64,000 nt of DNA from Welwitschia mirabilis (GCA_051453625.1 JBOZIK010000001.1:172872859-172936858); one strand, 5' to 3'; counted from the first letter of the stretch, positions 46,860 through 58,482 are shown. Notes: generated by a model from the sequence alone, not told the origin. Numbers and translations: made by a program.

Positions 46860-48323
46860 TGACTAATCTTTTGACTTAGGCATTTTAGTGATAAGATTGA
46901 ATTCACCCAATCTTAGAATATTCACAAGTTTATAAAATTTAATTTGAAGGAACATGCTTTATTTTTGATGTTTTTCTCAATGGTAAAAAATTCTTTGATT
47001 ATTTAAGAGTGTTCTTTTTTGTCTTAATCTTATGACTTTCATCTTTATCTTTTGGAGTGTTTGGTCACGTGGAATGTTGTTTTGTTTTATATATATTTAT
47101 TAAAAAAAGATTAAATACAGATTATGATGTTTTCTATTTATGCTATCTTAAAAACGTGATCACCATAATGTTCTACTATAAGTACATTAAGGCAAATATT
47201 TCTAAAAGGAGCCTTTAACAGTGTAGTATGATAGCTGTGAGAACTCCATTGGCAAATCAGTTGGCCATGCTTTGTGAATTCTTACTTTCTTTAACTATGG
47301 TTACACTTCTCTTATTATGGATAATAAAGTTGTATTTAAACTTTAAGGCTGTAACATCAGTGATGTTTTTGGTATCATTAAAACCATTCCTTATTTCTTA
47401 GACTCTTAGTCTTTCCACACGATCATTTCATTTTTTGAGATTTGGGTGTTTGTTTTAAGATGATGATAGGAGAGTTTATTTTTTGAGTAATTTTTTAGTC
47501 TGATCATTTATTATTTAAAGCATTTTTACTCTAGCATCGTCATAATTACTGTCTTTTCAAATCGAATTTTTATACATTACGGCATGCATTTTTCACACCA
47601 AGTGATGTTATGATTACTTTTATGAGAGTCTACTAGGTTAAAATATCAGATGGGTGAGATATATTTTGTTTATGTTATCTTATGCCCACTTTTCTTGTTT
47701 TCTTTTATAGTTTAACTAGTTATTTTAAAGTTATTATCATATTTTCTTAGAATGTTTTCCTTTGCTTAAGTTTTCAATAAAGGGTTATTTCTTACTTATA
47801 TAAGTGTTTGCTTAAAAAACTTGTGTTTTATTTTTCTTCAGATTTTTAGTGCTGTAAGTGCTATTCATGTTTTTTTGTGATGAAACATTTTTATTGTTCA
47901 CTCTTTTCTTTGCCTATTATAATATTTCATAAATTTATATTTTTCAAATCTGACATTACTCAGCTTTGCACTTCATTTTGAAAAATTGTCCTCTTTTACT
48001 TGCCTTCTCACTCTCGTTTACTTTCTTTTCTTTATTTCCCAATATGAGATGTATTGTTTTTTCATTTGGAGGGGGGACAGGGTAGAGACCCATTTTCATA
48101 GCTCATTTTCAAAAATTTTTAACTTAAATAAGATCTTTCATGACATAAAAATTTTCAAAATTTTCATACACATTATTCATTACTTGTCATTTATTTATGT
48201 GATGTATCTTATAATCCTATTTTATAACTTTTATATTTATCTTTTAAAAAATAAATTTGTTTGCAATTATGGTTTTTCTACCTAGTTTTTGTCAGAAAAT
48301 AACAAAGGCTAATTGGAGGGCTA

Positions 48324-49397
48324 TGTTACACTACTAATTTAAGGTTATTTGATGGGGTTTCATGAGTTGTTTTGTGGGAATTTTTATAGAGGTTTAGGTG
48401 CAATTCTAAGGATTTGGAGATATAAAAGGAAGTCTTAAAAAAGTTTAATTCTTAATCAAATTTGATGTATTAAAGGAACTTTCTAATGCACAGAACTTTG
48501 AAGAAGGATTCATGATAAAAATGCTAAGTTTTTCCTCAAGAAAATAATCAAAGAATACTATCATCTTCTTTGTCGTCCCCATGATAGGCAGGACGATGAT
48601 TGCTAATGTGAACTATTGAGTCATCATTTTGAGAATATTTTATAATGTACTATCATTTCATTGGTTATCTGAATAACAACTTAGATGACACTAACATGTA
48701 ATTGACTCTGACAAATTCCCTTAATCATTTCATTTGTTTCTAAGTCATTTATGAGCATGCTTAGCTACATCTACCATTTTTTCTTTTCTACTATAGTTTC
48801 TTATAAATAAGATTTTCTAACTCTTCTTTTCATCTTTGTTACACTAAAAATCCTTGTGACAAGAGGTTAAAGAGTGGAAGATTCATCTGTGTATGTTGCA
48901 AAAAGACATGCACTTATGGAGGGCTATGTATCCTTCATTGAGACCTAACTATTTTGTAACCCAAATGTTGTTACTTTCTTAATATAAAACTAGGTTTTTT
49001 TTTTTTTTTATGTTTTCATCTTAGGTTTTCTAATTACCATTATGGTTTATGAGTTCCTTTGATCTAGTGATAATTTCTTGGGTGACATAGATCATTAAGG
49101 ATAACCTTTGTTAAGGTTAAAAGCAAGTAAAATTAGGGTTATTTTTTCATTGCATGTTAGTTTAAATTACATCTTGCATCTTGCATTATATCTTTATTTC
49201 CTTACATTATTTTTTATTTCTAGTTCCTAGTATTATTTTGCAAAGCACCCTAAGTCTTATCTCACAGACTTCAATGAGATATGACATTTTAGATCTATTT
49301 TTACTCATAATAATGTGTTGTATTATGCAAGATATTTATTTACTTTATTAACAGAATCCTTTTGAACCTAAGCACTTGATAAATATACACCATAAGA
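48324..49397 (+). repeat. 3' LTR of gypsy 2
   Basis: Starts tgttacact and ends ccataaga before gcatg. TATA-like tataaata is at 48802-48809. The clearest copy of the recurrent palindrome (48559-48600) lies about 200 bp upstream of the TATA. Confidence 0.9.
48559..48600 (+). repeat. Recurrent palindrome, clearest copy
   Basis: tatcatc, then gtcgtccccatgatagg, then aggacgatgat: an imperfect inverted repeat whose arms (atcatc/gtcgtcc and ggacgatgat) pair across a ccatgatagg centre. CpGs are still present in this copy. Confidence 0.7.
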
Positions 49398-49402
49398 GCA
49401 TG

Positions 49403-50124
49403 ACACCCCTTCATCATCTAATCATAAGCTACCACATCAAGAGATTATTGGGATTTGAATTTGAATTTTAATAGTTATGTCATCCTTTATGTTATGTAGA
49501 TGACATAAGGTATGATAGACATGTTATCTCACTGAGTTAGCCTTGATTTAGCCTTGCCTTATTAGTATCTTTTTTGATTTAATTCCTTATTAGGATACCT
49601 TATGTCGTGGAGACGACAAGATGGATGATAGATAATTCTTTGACTTTTTCTTCTTATCTTCACTTTATTTTTTTCTTTAGTTGAATTCCTACCCTTGTGA
49701 ATGAAAATATGGTAATTAAGATCATAATTGAGTTATTAAATTATTTTGTGACAGTATTCCTGAAAATAATTAAATTGAGTTCCTATTCCCTATAAAACAT
49801 TAAAACTTACAATATTAAAATATGACAAGCTAGTATTATAACATAGCCTTCAATTTAGAATTTTATCAGTCTCTTGATAAACAAAGTGAATGAGGACTTT
49901 TTGATACTACTTTACCAGGGAAAGAAAGTCTTAAAATTTAATTATAAATTAATTTGCATGTCTATACAAACTAGCAATTTAAGATAGAAAAAACAAGTCA
50001 TCATACAAATAAGCCTCACATATATATCAACTATTAGTTCAAAAAAAAATAATGTATCCAAGTATAACAACATGAAAAAAATCACAATTTCCATATAACT
50101 TAAATGATAGGATTGCATTAACAA
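49403..50124. other. Non-coding, downstream of the unknown minus-strand ORF
   Basis: No gene seen. Two copies of the recurrent palindrome are at 49478-49518 and 49596-49631. In the minus orientation of the neighbouring ORF this is its 3' flank. Confidence 0.5.
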
Positions 50125-51377
50125 TCATGGGTACTTGTGTGGAGAGGACTAGAACTCAACCTCCATATTAGTATCTATTTTATCACTTGTCTTCATAAGT
50201 GGCTCAATGATATACTCCTTAATATCTAGAAAGTAGTAAGAAATGTGCTCTCATAAGCTAGATGTGATTAGATTATGATGAATAATGACCACCTTAAGGA
50301 TGCCTACTAAAGTATCCTACTAAACATCTATCACCCTGTCCAAGGTAACTCTACGCTACTTCTCTGTAGTGTGAACATGTGACTCCAACTAATTAAGTCA
50401 TGTAGTAGTATGGATAAGAATATTCTTTATCTATGAAGATAATCTCTGCTCCATATCTCCTAGTAATATTATGAGCTAATTTAGTATGACATCTCTAATT
50501 GCCTGAGGATGTCCAAGAGGAGGTGACTATGCTACAAGTGCCTCACTAGGAGTTGATGGACCCATACTTGGGATCTCTATCCCTAATCTTCTAAAATAGG
50601 TATAATTAGCTGATATGTGGACTAAGTGATAAGTCTCTATTGGGATAGGAATCTTGAATCATCAAAAGAGAGTACTCAATAGATAAGGATAGGTAATAGT
50701 AAAAAATTTGTATTCGATGCTCCTCCATCTTAGTTGGTACCAAATGAAGTTGGCTAAGTTTATCCTCTCTCCATAATGAATGAGGATAAAATATGGAGGT
50801 AGGCCATCATAACATGTGAATCATAACAAAATAGAGCAATGTTATAGAGGATGGCTTAGTGAAGAATATGGGAATAGAAAGGTAAACATATCATAGCTAC
50901 CCCTTACGGATCATCACTTGCATGACATGGTAACTCTAACTAAAGGACTTAAGCTTACCTCTTTAACTCATTCCCATCTAGGTCAATACTTTTTCCATCT
51001 CTGAGAAATCCTATGGCCACTATGATATGCTGTGGCTTAATGTATATGTGATGTCCTCCCACTGTAGCCCTAAGTTGATCATATCATGAAATTTCTTCCT
51101 TAGTGATTAATATAACCTTTAAGGTTTAGTAAAACTGAATAATCTCTACCTCATAATCAGAGCCATAAGAGTGTAAAAACCAGCCTTAAATACCTAGCTC
51201 CTCTAGTTCATGATCTAAGTTAAGCTCAAGCCTTAGAGTATAGTCATTGAAGTGTATCTCCATCTGGTAAATGGTATAAGCAAGACTATGCCTTCATTCC
51301 TATAGAAAAATCTCTTACTCTCATTGTTCTACTGCTTGGGCAATGGTATAGTATGTGTAGATTCAAGAAGATGACAT
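50125..51377 (-). pseudogene. Unknown minus-strand transposon ORF (about 417 codons)
   Basis: From ATG 51375-51377 (MSSS) to TGA 50125-50127. After a frameshift near 51310 one frame runs for about 300 codons, with boxes HSLAYTIYQMEIHF, DYTLRLELNL, YDQLRATVGGHHIYI, GFLRDGKSIDLDGNEL, MICLPFYSHIL, DSHVMMAYLHILSSF and GTN-DGGASNT. A second frameshift leads to a Pro/Ser linker (PSMGPSTPSEALV) and a C-terminal heptad region (DMEQRLSS to TLDRVIDV) likely to form a coiled coil. Stops are nearly all TAA, TAG or TGA at places where Gln or Arg would fit. The family is not recognised. The layout (globular part, linker, coiled coil) recalls gag-like or transposon-encoded proteins of large non-autonomous plant elements; function is unknown. 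Confidence 0.6.
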
Positions 51378-51960
51378 CACTAAATTAATAGAACCACAAC
51401 ATAGACATGCACCATTTCAAGAGAAAAGGAAAAAATATTTATAACTTCATTTCTAGATAACCAAATGTTCTTTCATAAGAAATAAAGCATAACTATTAAA
51501 AGAAGGATTGTTTTAACACCTAACATAGCAAAAAATACTATGAATTAAGTGTGAAATGAGCAAAAAACTCCAGAAAAATGAAAAAAATGGAATTTAGGAG
51601 AAAATACTCAAAACTTTTAATATAGTAGAGGAAATTTGATTTTGTATGTTTTTAATCATAGATTGGCTTAAAAAATAGGTGGCTATGGAGAGAAATCATC
51701 AAATTCAATCTAAAACAAAAGAAATAAGCAAAATTGAGAAATTTAAACTATGGAAAAGATGAAAAATTACCTCATTTTGATGAAATATGATTGAATTATA
51801 TGAGATTAATAAATCCAAAGTTAAAGATAAGTGATACATTTAAGAAAATCAGAGGAAACAAGTGAAGAAAAATTAGGTTTGAAAATGAGGGAGGAAAAGG
51901 TTTATAAAGGAATTCTATCATGTTATCATCCTCTATGTTATGGGGATGACATAAGCCATG
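51378..51960 (-). promoter_or_regulatory. Promoter-like leader of the unknown ORF
   Basis: On the minus strand a TATA-like tataaa (plus 51901-51906) is followed by a C/T-rich leader and about 520 bp to the ATG. A ggtaat donor-like site near 51770 and a ctatgttag acceptor-like site near 51525 could bound a leader intron. Just upstream of the TATA lies a copy of the recurrent palindrome (51922-51962). All of this is inferred from sequence appearance. Confidence 0.4.
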
Positions 51961-51962
51961 AC
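51922..51962 (-). repeat. Recurrent palindrome upstream of unknown ORF
   Basis: gttatcatcc, tatgttatggggatgac, ataagccatgac: same arms (tcatcc and ggatgac) in a unit unrelated to the gypsy LTRs, just upstream of the TATA-like box. Confidence 0.6.
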
Positions 51963-51975
51963 ATATGTGTGGTTC

Positions 51976-52007
51976 CTATGGTCATGCCCTCATTGGCATG
52001 ACCATAG
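51976..52007. repeat. Perfect 13-bp inverted repeat (hairpin)
   Basis: ctatggtcatgcc (51976-51988) and ggcatgaccatag (51995-52007) are exact reverse complements separated by six bases (ctcatt). Given the decay elsewhere, a perfect stem is unusual. It lies about 70 bp upstream of the TATA-like box of the minus-strand ORF. Confidence 0.85.
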
Positions 52008-53396
52008 AAAAAAACCTGAGGCAAATAATAAGCATTATTTCACATGTTATGGAAATGACATTTGAAATGAGATTATTCTCTAATTCTAATAAAGCATAGA
52101 TTTTTAAGTTAGGCCTCAATCATGGAGTGAATATAGAACCTAAACTCAATTTTTATAAAATTTAAAGTTATGCTTAGGAATTTTTAAAATGTCCATGTGA
52201 GGAATATAAGCCTTAAAAATTTTGATTAAACTAGACCTAAACTTAATAAAAAATCATAGATACAAGATAAGTGATCTATAAAGGATCTAGTGAAATTGAT
52301 TAATTTGCCCAATCAGCTAAGAATAGTGATTAAAGAGGCCTAATGAAAAAGTTCATGGAAATTTAGTGGTTTAGGTAATTTCTTAATGTTTAGCTCATCC
52401 AAATTCAAGTGCTTTCAAATTTCCTGACTAAGGAAGGCATAGGTATCATGACTCATATGATGAATTTTCAAGAAAGTAAAAATGGATATTTTGCCCTTTA
52501 TTATGGGATGACAAGTGGCTTCATAGCTTGTTGGAGTAATGCTTGTTGTATCCTATGTTATGGGAATGACATATGAGATGATAGACTTTTTAAAGATACA
52601 TTCATAAGATAAACTTAGAATTTGAAGTAGGATAAGTACATGAGCATTAGGAAGGTTTAGAAAATTAGGCATATAGAAAATTGAGGTAAAAATTACTTGT
52701 GAGATACTAAAAGCATAAGAATTAAAAATTGAAAATTGAATATGTAAAAATTCAAAAATGAAATGCATAAATTAAGTCCTAACATGTTTTACAATATTTT
52801 TCAAGATCAGTAGTTAAATGAAAAAATGCATAGAGTTCATGATGGATAACTTGACTTAACTAAAGGACTAAACCCAGTAAGAATTTTAAGAAGAATGTAA
52901 TTTGGTTTTGAGAATTTGTCTTAACTATTGAAGTATGAAAGAAATGGATATAGATAACATGAAAAAGGTTGGTTCCTTTTATTCTAGATGTCAACCTAAC
53001 AAGAGCTATATAGGATAACTATCAAACTAATTAATATGAAAGATATGCATGAACTAGTACTTAAAGATAATAGATTTAGAAGTAAATAATTATAAAGATG
53101 TAATCATCAAATACTCACAGAAATTTTTGAATGCTTTTTATTTTCTTTCTTCTTTCTTTCTCTTTTTTATTTTTTTCCCTTTTAAGAATTAGAGGAGGAA
53201 TTTTATTTATAGAGGAAGATTTAGTATTAAAATACATTATTCTTGATGGTGAAGAAGGTGCAACCACTACTACAGGAGAAAGAATCCATAGGTAAAAATC
53301 TAATCATGATCAATTATCCCTTGGGTGGAGTTTCCACAGCTACCATATCACATCAAAAGAGAATGGACCCAAAATTTAACTATTCCTCTAGTGCAC
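52008..53396. other. No gene seen; upstream of unknown ORF
   Basis: AT-rich. A palindrome copy is at 52545-52584 and a pyrimidine-rich run at about 53133-53180. LTRs for the unit carrying the unknown ORF were looked for here and at 49403-49900 but not recognised. A 100-N gap follows (53397-53496). Confidence 0.45.
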
Positions 53397-53780
53397 NNNN
53401 NNNNNNNNNNNNNNNNNNNNNNNNNNNNNNNNNNNNNNNNNNNNNNNNNNNNNNNNNNNNNNNNNNNNNNNNNNNNNNNNNNNNNNNNNNNNNNNNTGCT
53501 ATCACTTGAACATCTTTAACTTGACTAATGTTTTACTTTATGAAGTTATCATGATTAGTAAATATTTTACTTAAGCATTTTAAATGATAAGATTGACTTC
53601 ATCTAATCTTCAAACATCCATATGTCTATGAATTTCATTTTAAAGAAACATGCCTTGATTCTTTTATTTTCTTTTAATGGTATGAGTAATTAGTTTTTTT
53701 ACAATGTTCTTCCTTGATTATTTATCTTTTCACTTCACTTTTATCCATAAAAGTATTTAATCAAGTGTAATTTATTTAAG

Positions 53781-53822
53781 AAAAGAAAGAAATAAAGAAA
53801 GAAAGAAAGAAAGTAAGAAAAG
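53781..53822 (+). repeat. (GAAA)n microsatellite
   Basis: A run of aaag/gaaa units (about ten) with one or two interruptions, inside the 3' region of gypsy 3. Confidence 0.9.
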
Positions 53823-55799
53823 CAATAAAGGCTATGCTATTTCATATTATATCTTAACAAATGGCCCCCATGGTGTCCTATCGCAAGCACATTAGGATAA
53901 TTGAGAGGGAGCCATTGGTAGTATGATATAATAGCTATGAAAACTCCACAAGGGGCTCAAGTGGCCATGCTATGTGAGTCCTTACTCCTCTAATAATGGT
54001 TGCAATTCACTCATCATGGTAGAATAAAATTACACTTAGAGGCTACAAGATTAGTTATGTCCCTAGTGCCATTAAAAGCATTACATGTTTTCTAGGTTCA
54101 TTTTATTTATTTATAGTACTTCCACATGATCACTTTACTTTTTGGGATTCTAGTGTTATTTTGAGATGATAACTTATAAGTTCTTATTATAATAGGTTTT
54201 TATCTTATAATTTATTATTTGATAACATTAGACATATTTGACATCATCATAATCATTACCTATTCAAGTGGAACTTTATGAATTTTCACATTATGTCATG
54301 CATTCTTATCAAGTGATTTTTTGATTTATTTTAAGAAATGTTGATAAGGTAGAATTTTGGATAGATAAAAAAGTCTTATTCATGTTCCTAATTGTCCATT
54401 TTCATTATGTTTTTCTTAGTTATTTTATTTGGAATTTTCAAAGTGATTACTGTATCTTTTTCCACATGATAATTAGGACTTGATCATTTGGTAGTTCTCT
54501 AGCTGTATTTTTACTTTCACTCATACGTTTTCTTTATAAAAGTTATTTTTTTAGCACTTTCAATTGATTCATTTCTTTTACTTTGATTGATGTGTTCCTT
54601 TTGTTTTATGCTAATATTTTTCTATTTGATTTTGGTTTTTCATACATTCACTTATAGATCTTAAATCCTCATATAGTTTGAAATACATTTGTGAAATAAT
54701 TCTAAGTTTTGTTTTCTTCTAATTAAAGAATTTTTATGTCTCATAAGCCTTTTTTACTACGGTCATGTTTTTCCAAATATTTCTTTACTTTTTACCATCT
54801 TTCTATTTTTCTGTTGCTTTTCCACTACTTTCTTATTGTCAAACTTTTTTTTAATTTTTTCTAATTTGTTTAAACATATTATTTTAAACACTGTATCCAT
54901 GACAAATAGAATGATAGTTATCCTTTTTACTTTATGCACTCTAGGATGTCTTGGTTTACTTGTGGGGTGTGGAGAAGGGCAAGACATCCCTTCGAGCTTT
55001 TTTTCGAGATATTAAGCAAAAATTTATAATTTTTAAATTTAAAGGATCANNNNNNNNNNTGAATTATTTGGATATGATTTCATGTTGCTTAAATACATTT
55101 CATGGACTTTATTTAGCAGAAGCACATCATCATATTCATTGATTTTCCAATAGATATGTTTTAGATCATCTATAGGAAAAGAATTCCATCACTAATCTTT
55201 TATCTTGTCCTTGTAGAATACATTAATAAAATTTTCACGCATCATTATTTAATATTGTTACACATCATTTTTAGCATTACTTTCTTGAATTATGCTTACA
55301 CATTATCATTTTCATATCATTGTAACATTCCATGATTTTTTCATGTGTATGACATTTATTTGGTCTATTGTGATGTGTTTAAGTAAGGTACTTATGACTA
55401 TAGCAATAATTGTATCAATTAATGAATTTTTATAATCTACTCCTACATGATAAAATTAAACTCAAATTCCATTTCCCTAGTTGATGATTATCTTAGTTAA
55501 GTTGACTTGCAATATAGTGGATTACTTACTTTATTAGGGATTGACAAGGCTAAGTAGAGGTCTATGTTGTAATGTCAACTTGTAAGAATTTGATGGTGTA
55601 TTTGAAGTAATTTTGCAAAACATTTTTATAGGTTTTGATGTAATCCTTGTGATTATAAAGAGTTGATAGGATTATCATAGAAGCACATAATTCTTGGCAT
55701 AATTAAAGGTATTTTAGATATGTTCTGGTACTTAGCATGTTAAAGGAATACTAATGATAAATAAGGCTAATTTGTTTTACTTGAGGAGCTTTGAAAGGA

Positions 55800-55843
55800 T
55801 GTCATCCCCACTATCATCCTCACAATAGAGGAGACGACAATAC
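55800..55843 (+). repeat. Recurrent palindrome in gypsy 3 LTR
   Basis: tgtcatcccca, tatcatcctcacaatagag, gagacgacaatac: same arms in the LTR of gypsy 3. Confidence 0.6.
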
Positions 55844-56565
55844 TTTACTTACCTATTATAACAACAACATGAATAGGAGGTTGAAGCTAATAAAGCACCA
55901 TTTTCTATGGAGGTATTATATCCATTATCATTTCCATGACATGAAGGATTATGACACAATTAAAACCAACTGCAAGGCTGATTGTGGAGTCAAAATTTGT
56001 TGAAACATTTGTTACTATAGGGCTCTTTCCTCAGTGTCATCCCCATAATAGTTAGAATAATAACTATTTTATATAAGTGAGGCAGAATTATCTTGTAATG
56101 GGGACATATGCCCCAATCGGACTACTAGGATTTTTTTCTCCAACTTATCGGGTTACATTCTAAAACTTTCAATGTAAAAATGTAAATACCCCCTCTTGTC
56201 CTTACTTTTAATTCATCGTTTATACCTAATATGCTTGTGATGGAAGATTGAAAGATAAGAGGTCCATTCAGTGGCTACAAAAAGGCGTTTACTTGGTGTT
56301 AGATTAAGTCTCTTTCATTTAAGTACATTTATTTTGTTATAAGTGGATGTATAGTTCGTTGAAATCAATACAATTACTATTTTCATTCTAATTCTGTTTA
56401 TGTCCCTTATAGTTTAAGTTGGTCATAATTAAGTGATAGTTTTGTGATTTATTTAGATCATAAGGATAACCTTTGTTAAGGTTGACCTTGATTAGTATTA
56501 GATTTGCATTGTTATTCCATTCCATTTCACATTGCATTTTATATTCTACTTGGTAGATCTCATAG

Positions 56566-57067
56566 NNNNNNNNNNNNNNNNNNNNNNNNNNNNNNNNNNN
56601 NNNNNNNNNNNNNNNNNNNNNNNNNNNNNNNNNNNNNNNNNNNNNNNNNNNNNNNNNNNNNNNNNNNNNNNNNNNNNNNNNNNNNNNNNNNNNNNNNNNN
56701 NNNNNNNNNNNNNNNNNNNNNNNNNNNNNNNNNNNNNNNNNNNNNNNNNNNNNNNNNNNNNNNNNNNNNNNNNNNNNNNNNNNNNNNNNNNNNNNNNNNN
56801 NNNNNNNNNNNNNNNNNNNNNNNNNNNNNNNNNNNNNNNNNNNNNNNNNNNNNNNNNNNNNNNNNNNNNNNNNNNNNNNNNNNNNNNNNNNNNNNNNNNN
56901 NNNNNNNNNNNNNNNNNNNNNNNNNNNNNNNNNNNNNNNNNNNNNNNNNNNNNNNNNNNNNNNNNNNNNNNNNNNNNNNNNNNNNNNNNNNNNNNNNNNN
57001 NNNNNNNNNNNNNNNNNNNNNNNNNNNNNNNNNNNNNNNNNNNNNNNNNNNNNNNNNNNNNNNNNNN
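56566..57067. other. Assembly gap, 502 N
   Basis: Inside the gypsy 3 LTR. B and gypsy 2 LTRs leave room for few extra bases here, so the gap size may be over-estimated. Confidence 0.7.
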
Positions 57068-57303
57068 GCATTTCATTTTCATTCACTTGCATTACATTTA
57101 CTTATTTATTTACTTTTAGTTTTTATAAGATAAAAGACCAAAAACTTATTGTAATTACTTCTCTAACTCTTAGCCTAGTGCCTTCATTGGGATTATGACA
57201 TTTGAATGAACTCCCGTCTATACTAGTGTGTGTTTTCTACAAGTTATTTGATTTACAAGTTTACCTAAAGAACTTTAGGATTGCATAAATTCACACTACA
57301 ATA

Positions 57304-58482
57304 AAAACAAAGTTTTATTATTTTTAAACCAACATCCTTGTTATAAAGTAGTAGTACCTCAATGAGTTATACACAACTTGATACTAAGAAAAACTCCTCT
57401 TTGCAATATTAGATGGATCTCCTACTCTTTAATCTCCTATCATGAGATTTTTTAATGTTAAAAAAGATGAAATTAGAGTTAAGGATGAAGGGGGTATTTA
57501 TTATAATTTAAAAACCATAATAGACACAACAAAAACCTTAGTGATGCCTAGGAGGTATATGATACATTGTAAAAGTTAAATAAAGTTTAGTGAATTGATT
57601 AAAAATAGTGGTTATCCTAACTATTATCCAAAAAATGATGGGGATGATGATACATCAAAAAAGGTCCCACATCAGCTTCCATCTTTAGTCTAGTTAGCAT
57701 CCTTATTAGTGTATTTATGTTATCATCCAAATGGTCATCCAGATAATGAAGGGGATAAGCTATTTAATGAGGTAAAATTAACTTTATAGATCATTACTTC
57801 TTACTCAAAAAGTGAAGTATAAAAAATAATTCAAAATGCCTCAAATGTGCTAGTAATTATGCATTTCTAGAATTTTATCCTTGACTCTCAATAATCATCC
57901 AAATCCACTTAAACTTATCTAAATGTCTTGCACAAGTACTCAAAATACTCCATAAAAAACATATAATTTAGCATTGCAACATAGGGCTATAGATGTTCAC
58001 TAGCAATGCATCTCTAATAATCCAACTATGACACAATCAACTGCATTGGGAATATAAACATCATAAGACATAACCTATTTTTATGGGTTAACTTTTTACT
58101 AAGAATTTTTTAGGAAGAAATAAAATTTGGCTCTCTTACATTAGGTAGTTTTTCTTTTCATAGTGTAGTTACATCACTTTATATATTTTTCTTTTAATAA
58201 AAGGACTTGTCAAGATCTTTCTAAGGATATGTTTTTAAAATGGTTTTAACACTTTCATTCATAAAAGTTTAAAGATAAATTTCAATATAAGTAGGAGGTA
58301 TGATATCTATTTTTCATAGCCCTTTTAAATTTTAATGTCTTAATGTCAAAAAATTAGTTATAAATTTTTAAAGATATATTATTTTTCACATTTGAATATT
58401 TTACCTTAAACAATTTTTCCATGTTAATCATTTTATTATCAACTTTTTACTAAGAGTCTAGCAAAATTATAGTTTAGGGGTG
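57304..58482 (+). other. F interior with region D copy and polypurine tract
   Basis: 57304-57950 has no recognised coding sequence; a palindrome-like segment is at 57719-57758. From about 58000 the sequence is the reverse complement of the E1 region at 21920-22400. It ends in tttaggggtg just before the right F LTR, the expected polypurine position. Confidence 0.55.

Larger units (their letters stand above)
45501..48323 (+). other. Long non-coding 3' region of gypsy 2
   Basis: No RT, RNase H or integrase. Recurrent palindromes are at 46131-46169 and about 46240-46272. The block conserved with B and gypsy 3 is at 47140-47410. The open stretch at 47986-48285 has no family resemblance and is not kept in B. 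The region ends in a purine tract aattggagggct before the 3' LTR. Confidence 0.7.
41497..49397 (+). mobile_element. Non-autonomous Ty3/gypsy element 2 (gag-protease only)
   Basis: Bounded by a perfect 5-bp target duplication gcatg (41492-41496 and 49398-49402). LTRs are about 1.08 kb with TATA-like tataaata at 41973 and 48802. The layout matches gypsy B: primer site, leader with palindromes, gag, protease, about 2.8 kb of non-coding sequence, 3' LTR. No RT, RNase H or integrase is present. The LTRs differ at many positions, so the insertion is old despite the intact duplication. Three N runs lie inside (42198, 44489, 46506). Confidence 0.9.
53497..57303 (+). mobile_element. Gypsy element 3, 3' half only
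   Basis: 53497-55564 aligns with the 3' non-coding region of B and gypsy 2 (including their conserved block, here 53850-54115) and leads through a purine tract aagtagaggtct into a 3' LTR. Gag, protease and 5' LTR are not found to the left; they are lost or replaced at the gap 53397-53496. Two N runs lie inside (55050-55059 and 56566-57067). Confidence 0.72.
55565..57303 (+). repeat. 3' LTR of gypsy 3
   Basis: Starts tgttgtaatg and ends ctacaata. It aligns in its first part and last 700 bp with the LTRs of B and gypsy 2. 502 Ns (56566-57067) inflate its length. No primer-binding site follows, as expected for a 3' LTR. It carries palindrome copies at 55800-55843 and 56034-56062. Confidence 0.72.

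Noticed and set aside
47986-48285. Open reading frame of 99 codons in gypsy 2
   Set aside because: Very hydrophobic, low-complexity translation; not kept in the aligned region of gypsy B; lies in the non-coding 3' region.
53133-53180. Pyrimidine-rich run as a possible polypurine tract of a minus-strand element
   Set aside because: No LTR terminus next to it and no matching LTR elsewhere; simple-sequence tract.
56388-57133. Long open frames crossing the 502-N run
   Set aside because: They exist only because runs of N have no stop codons.
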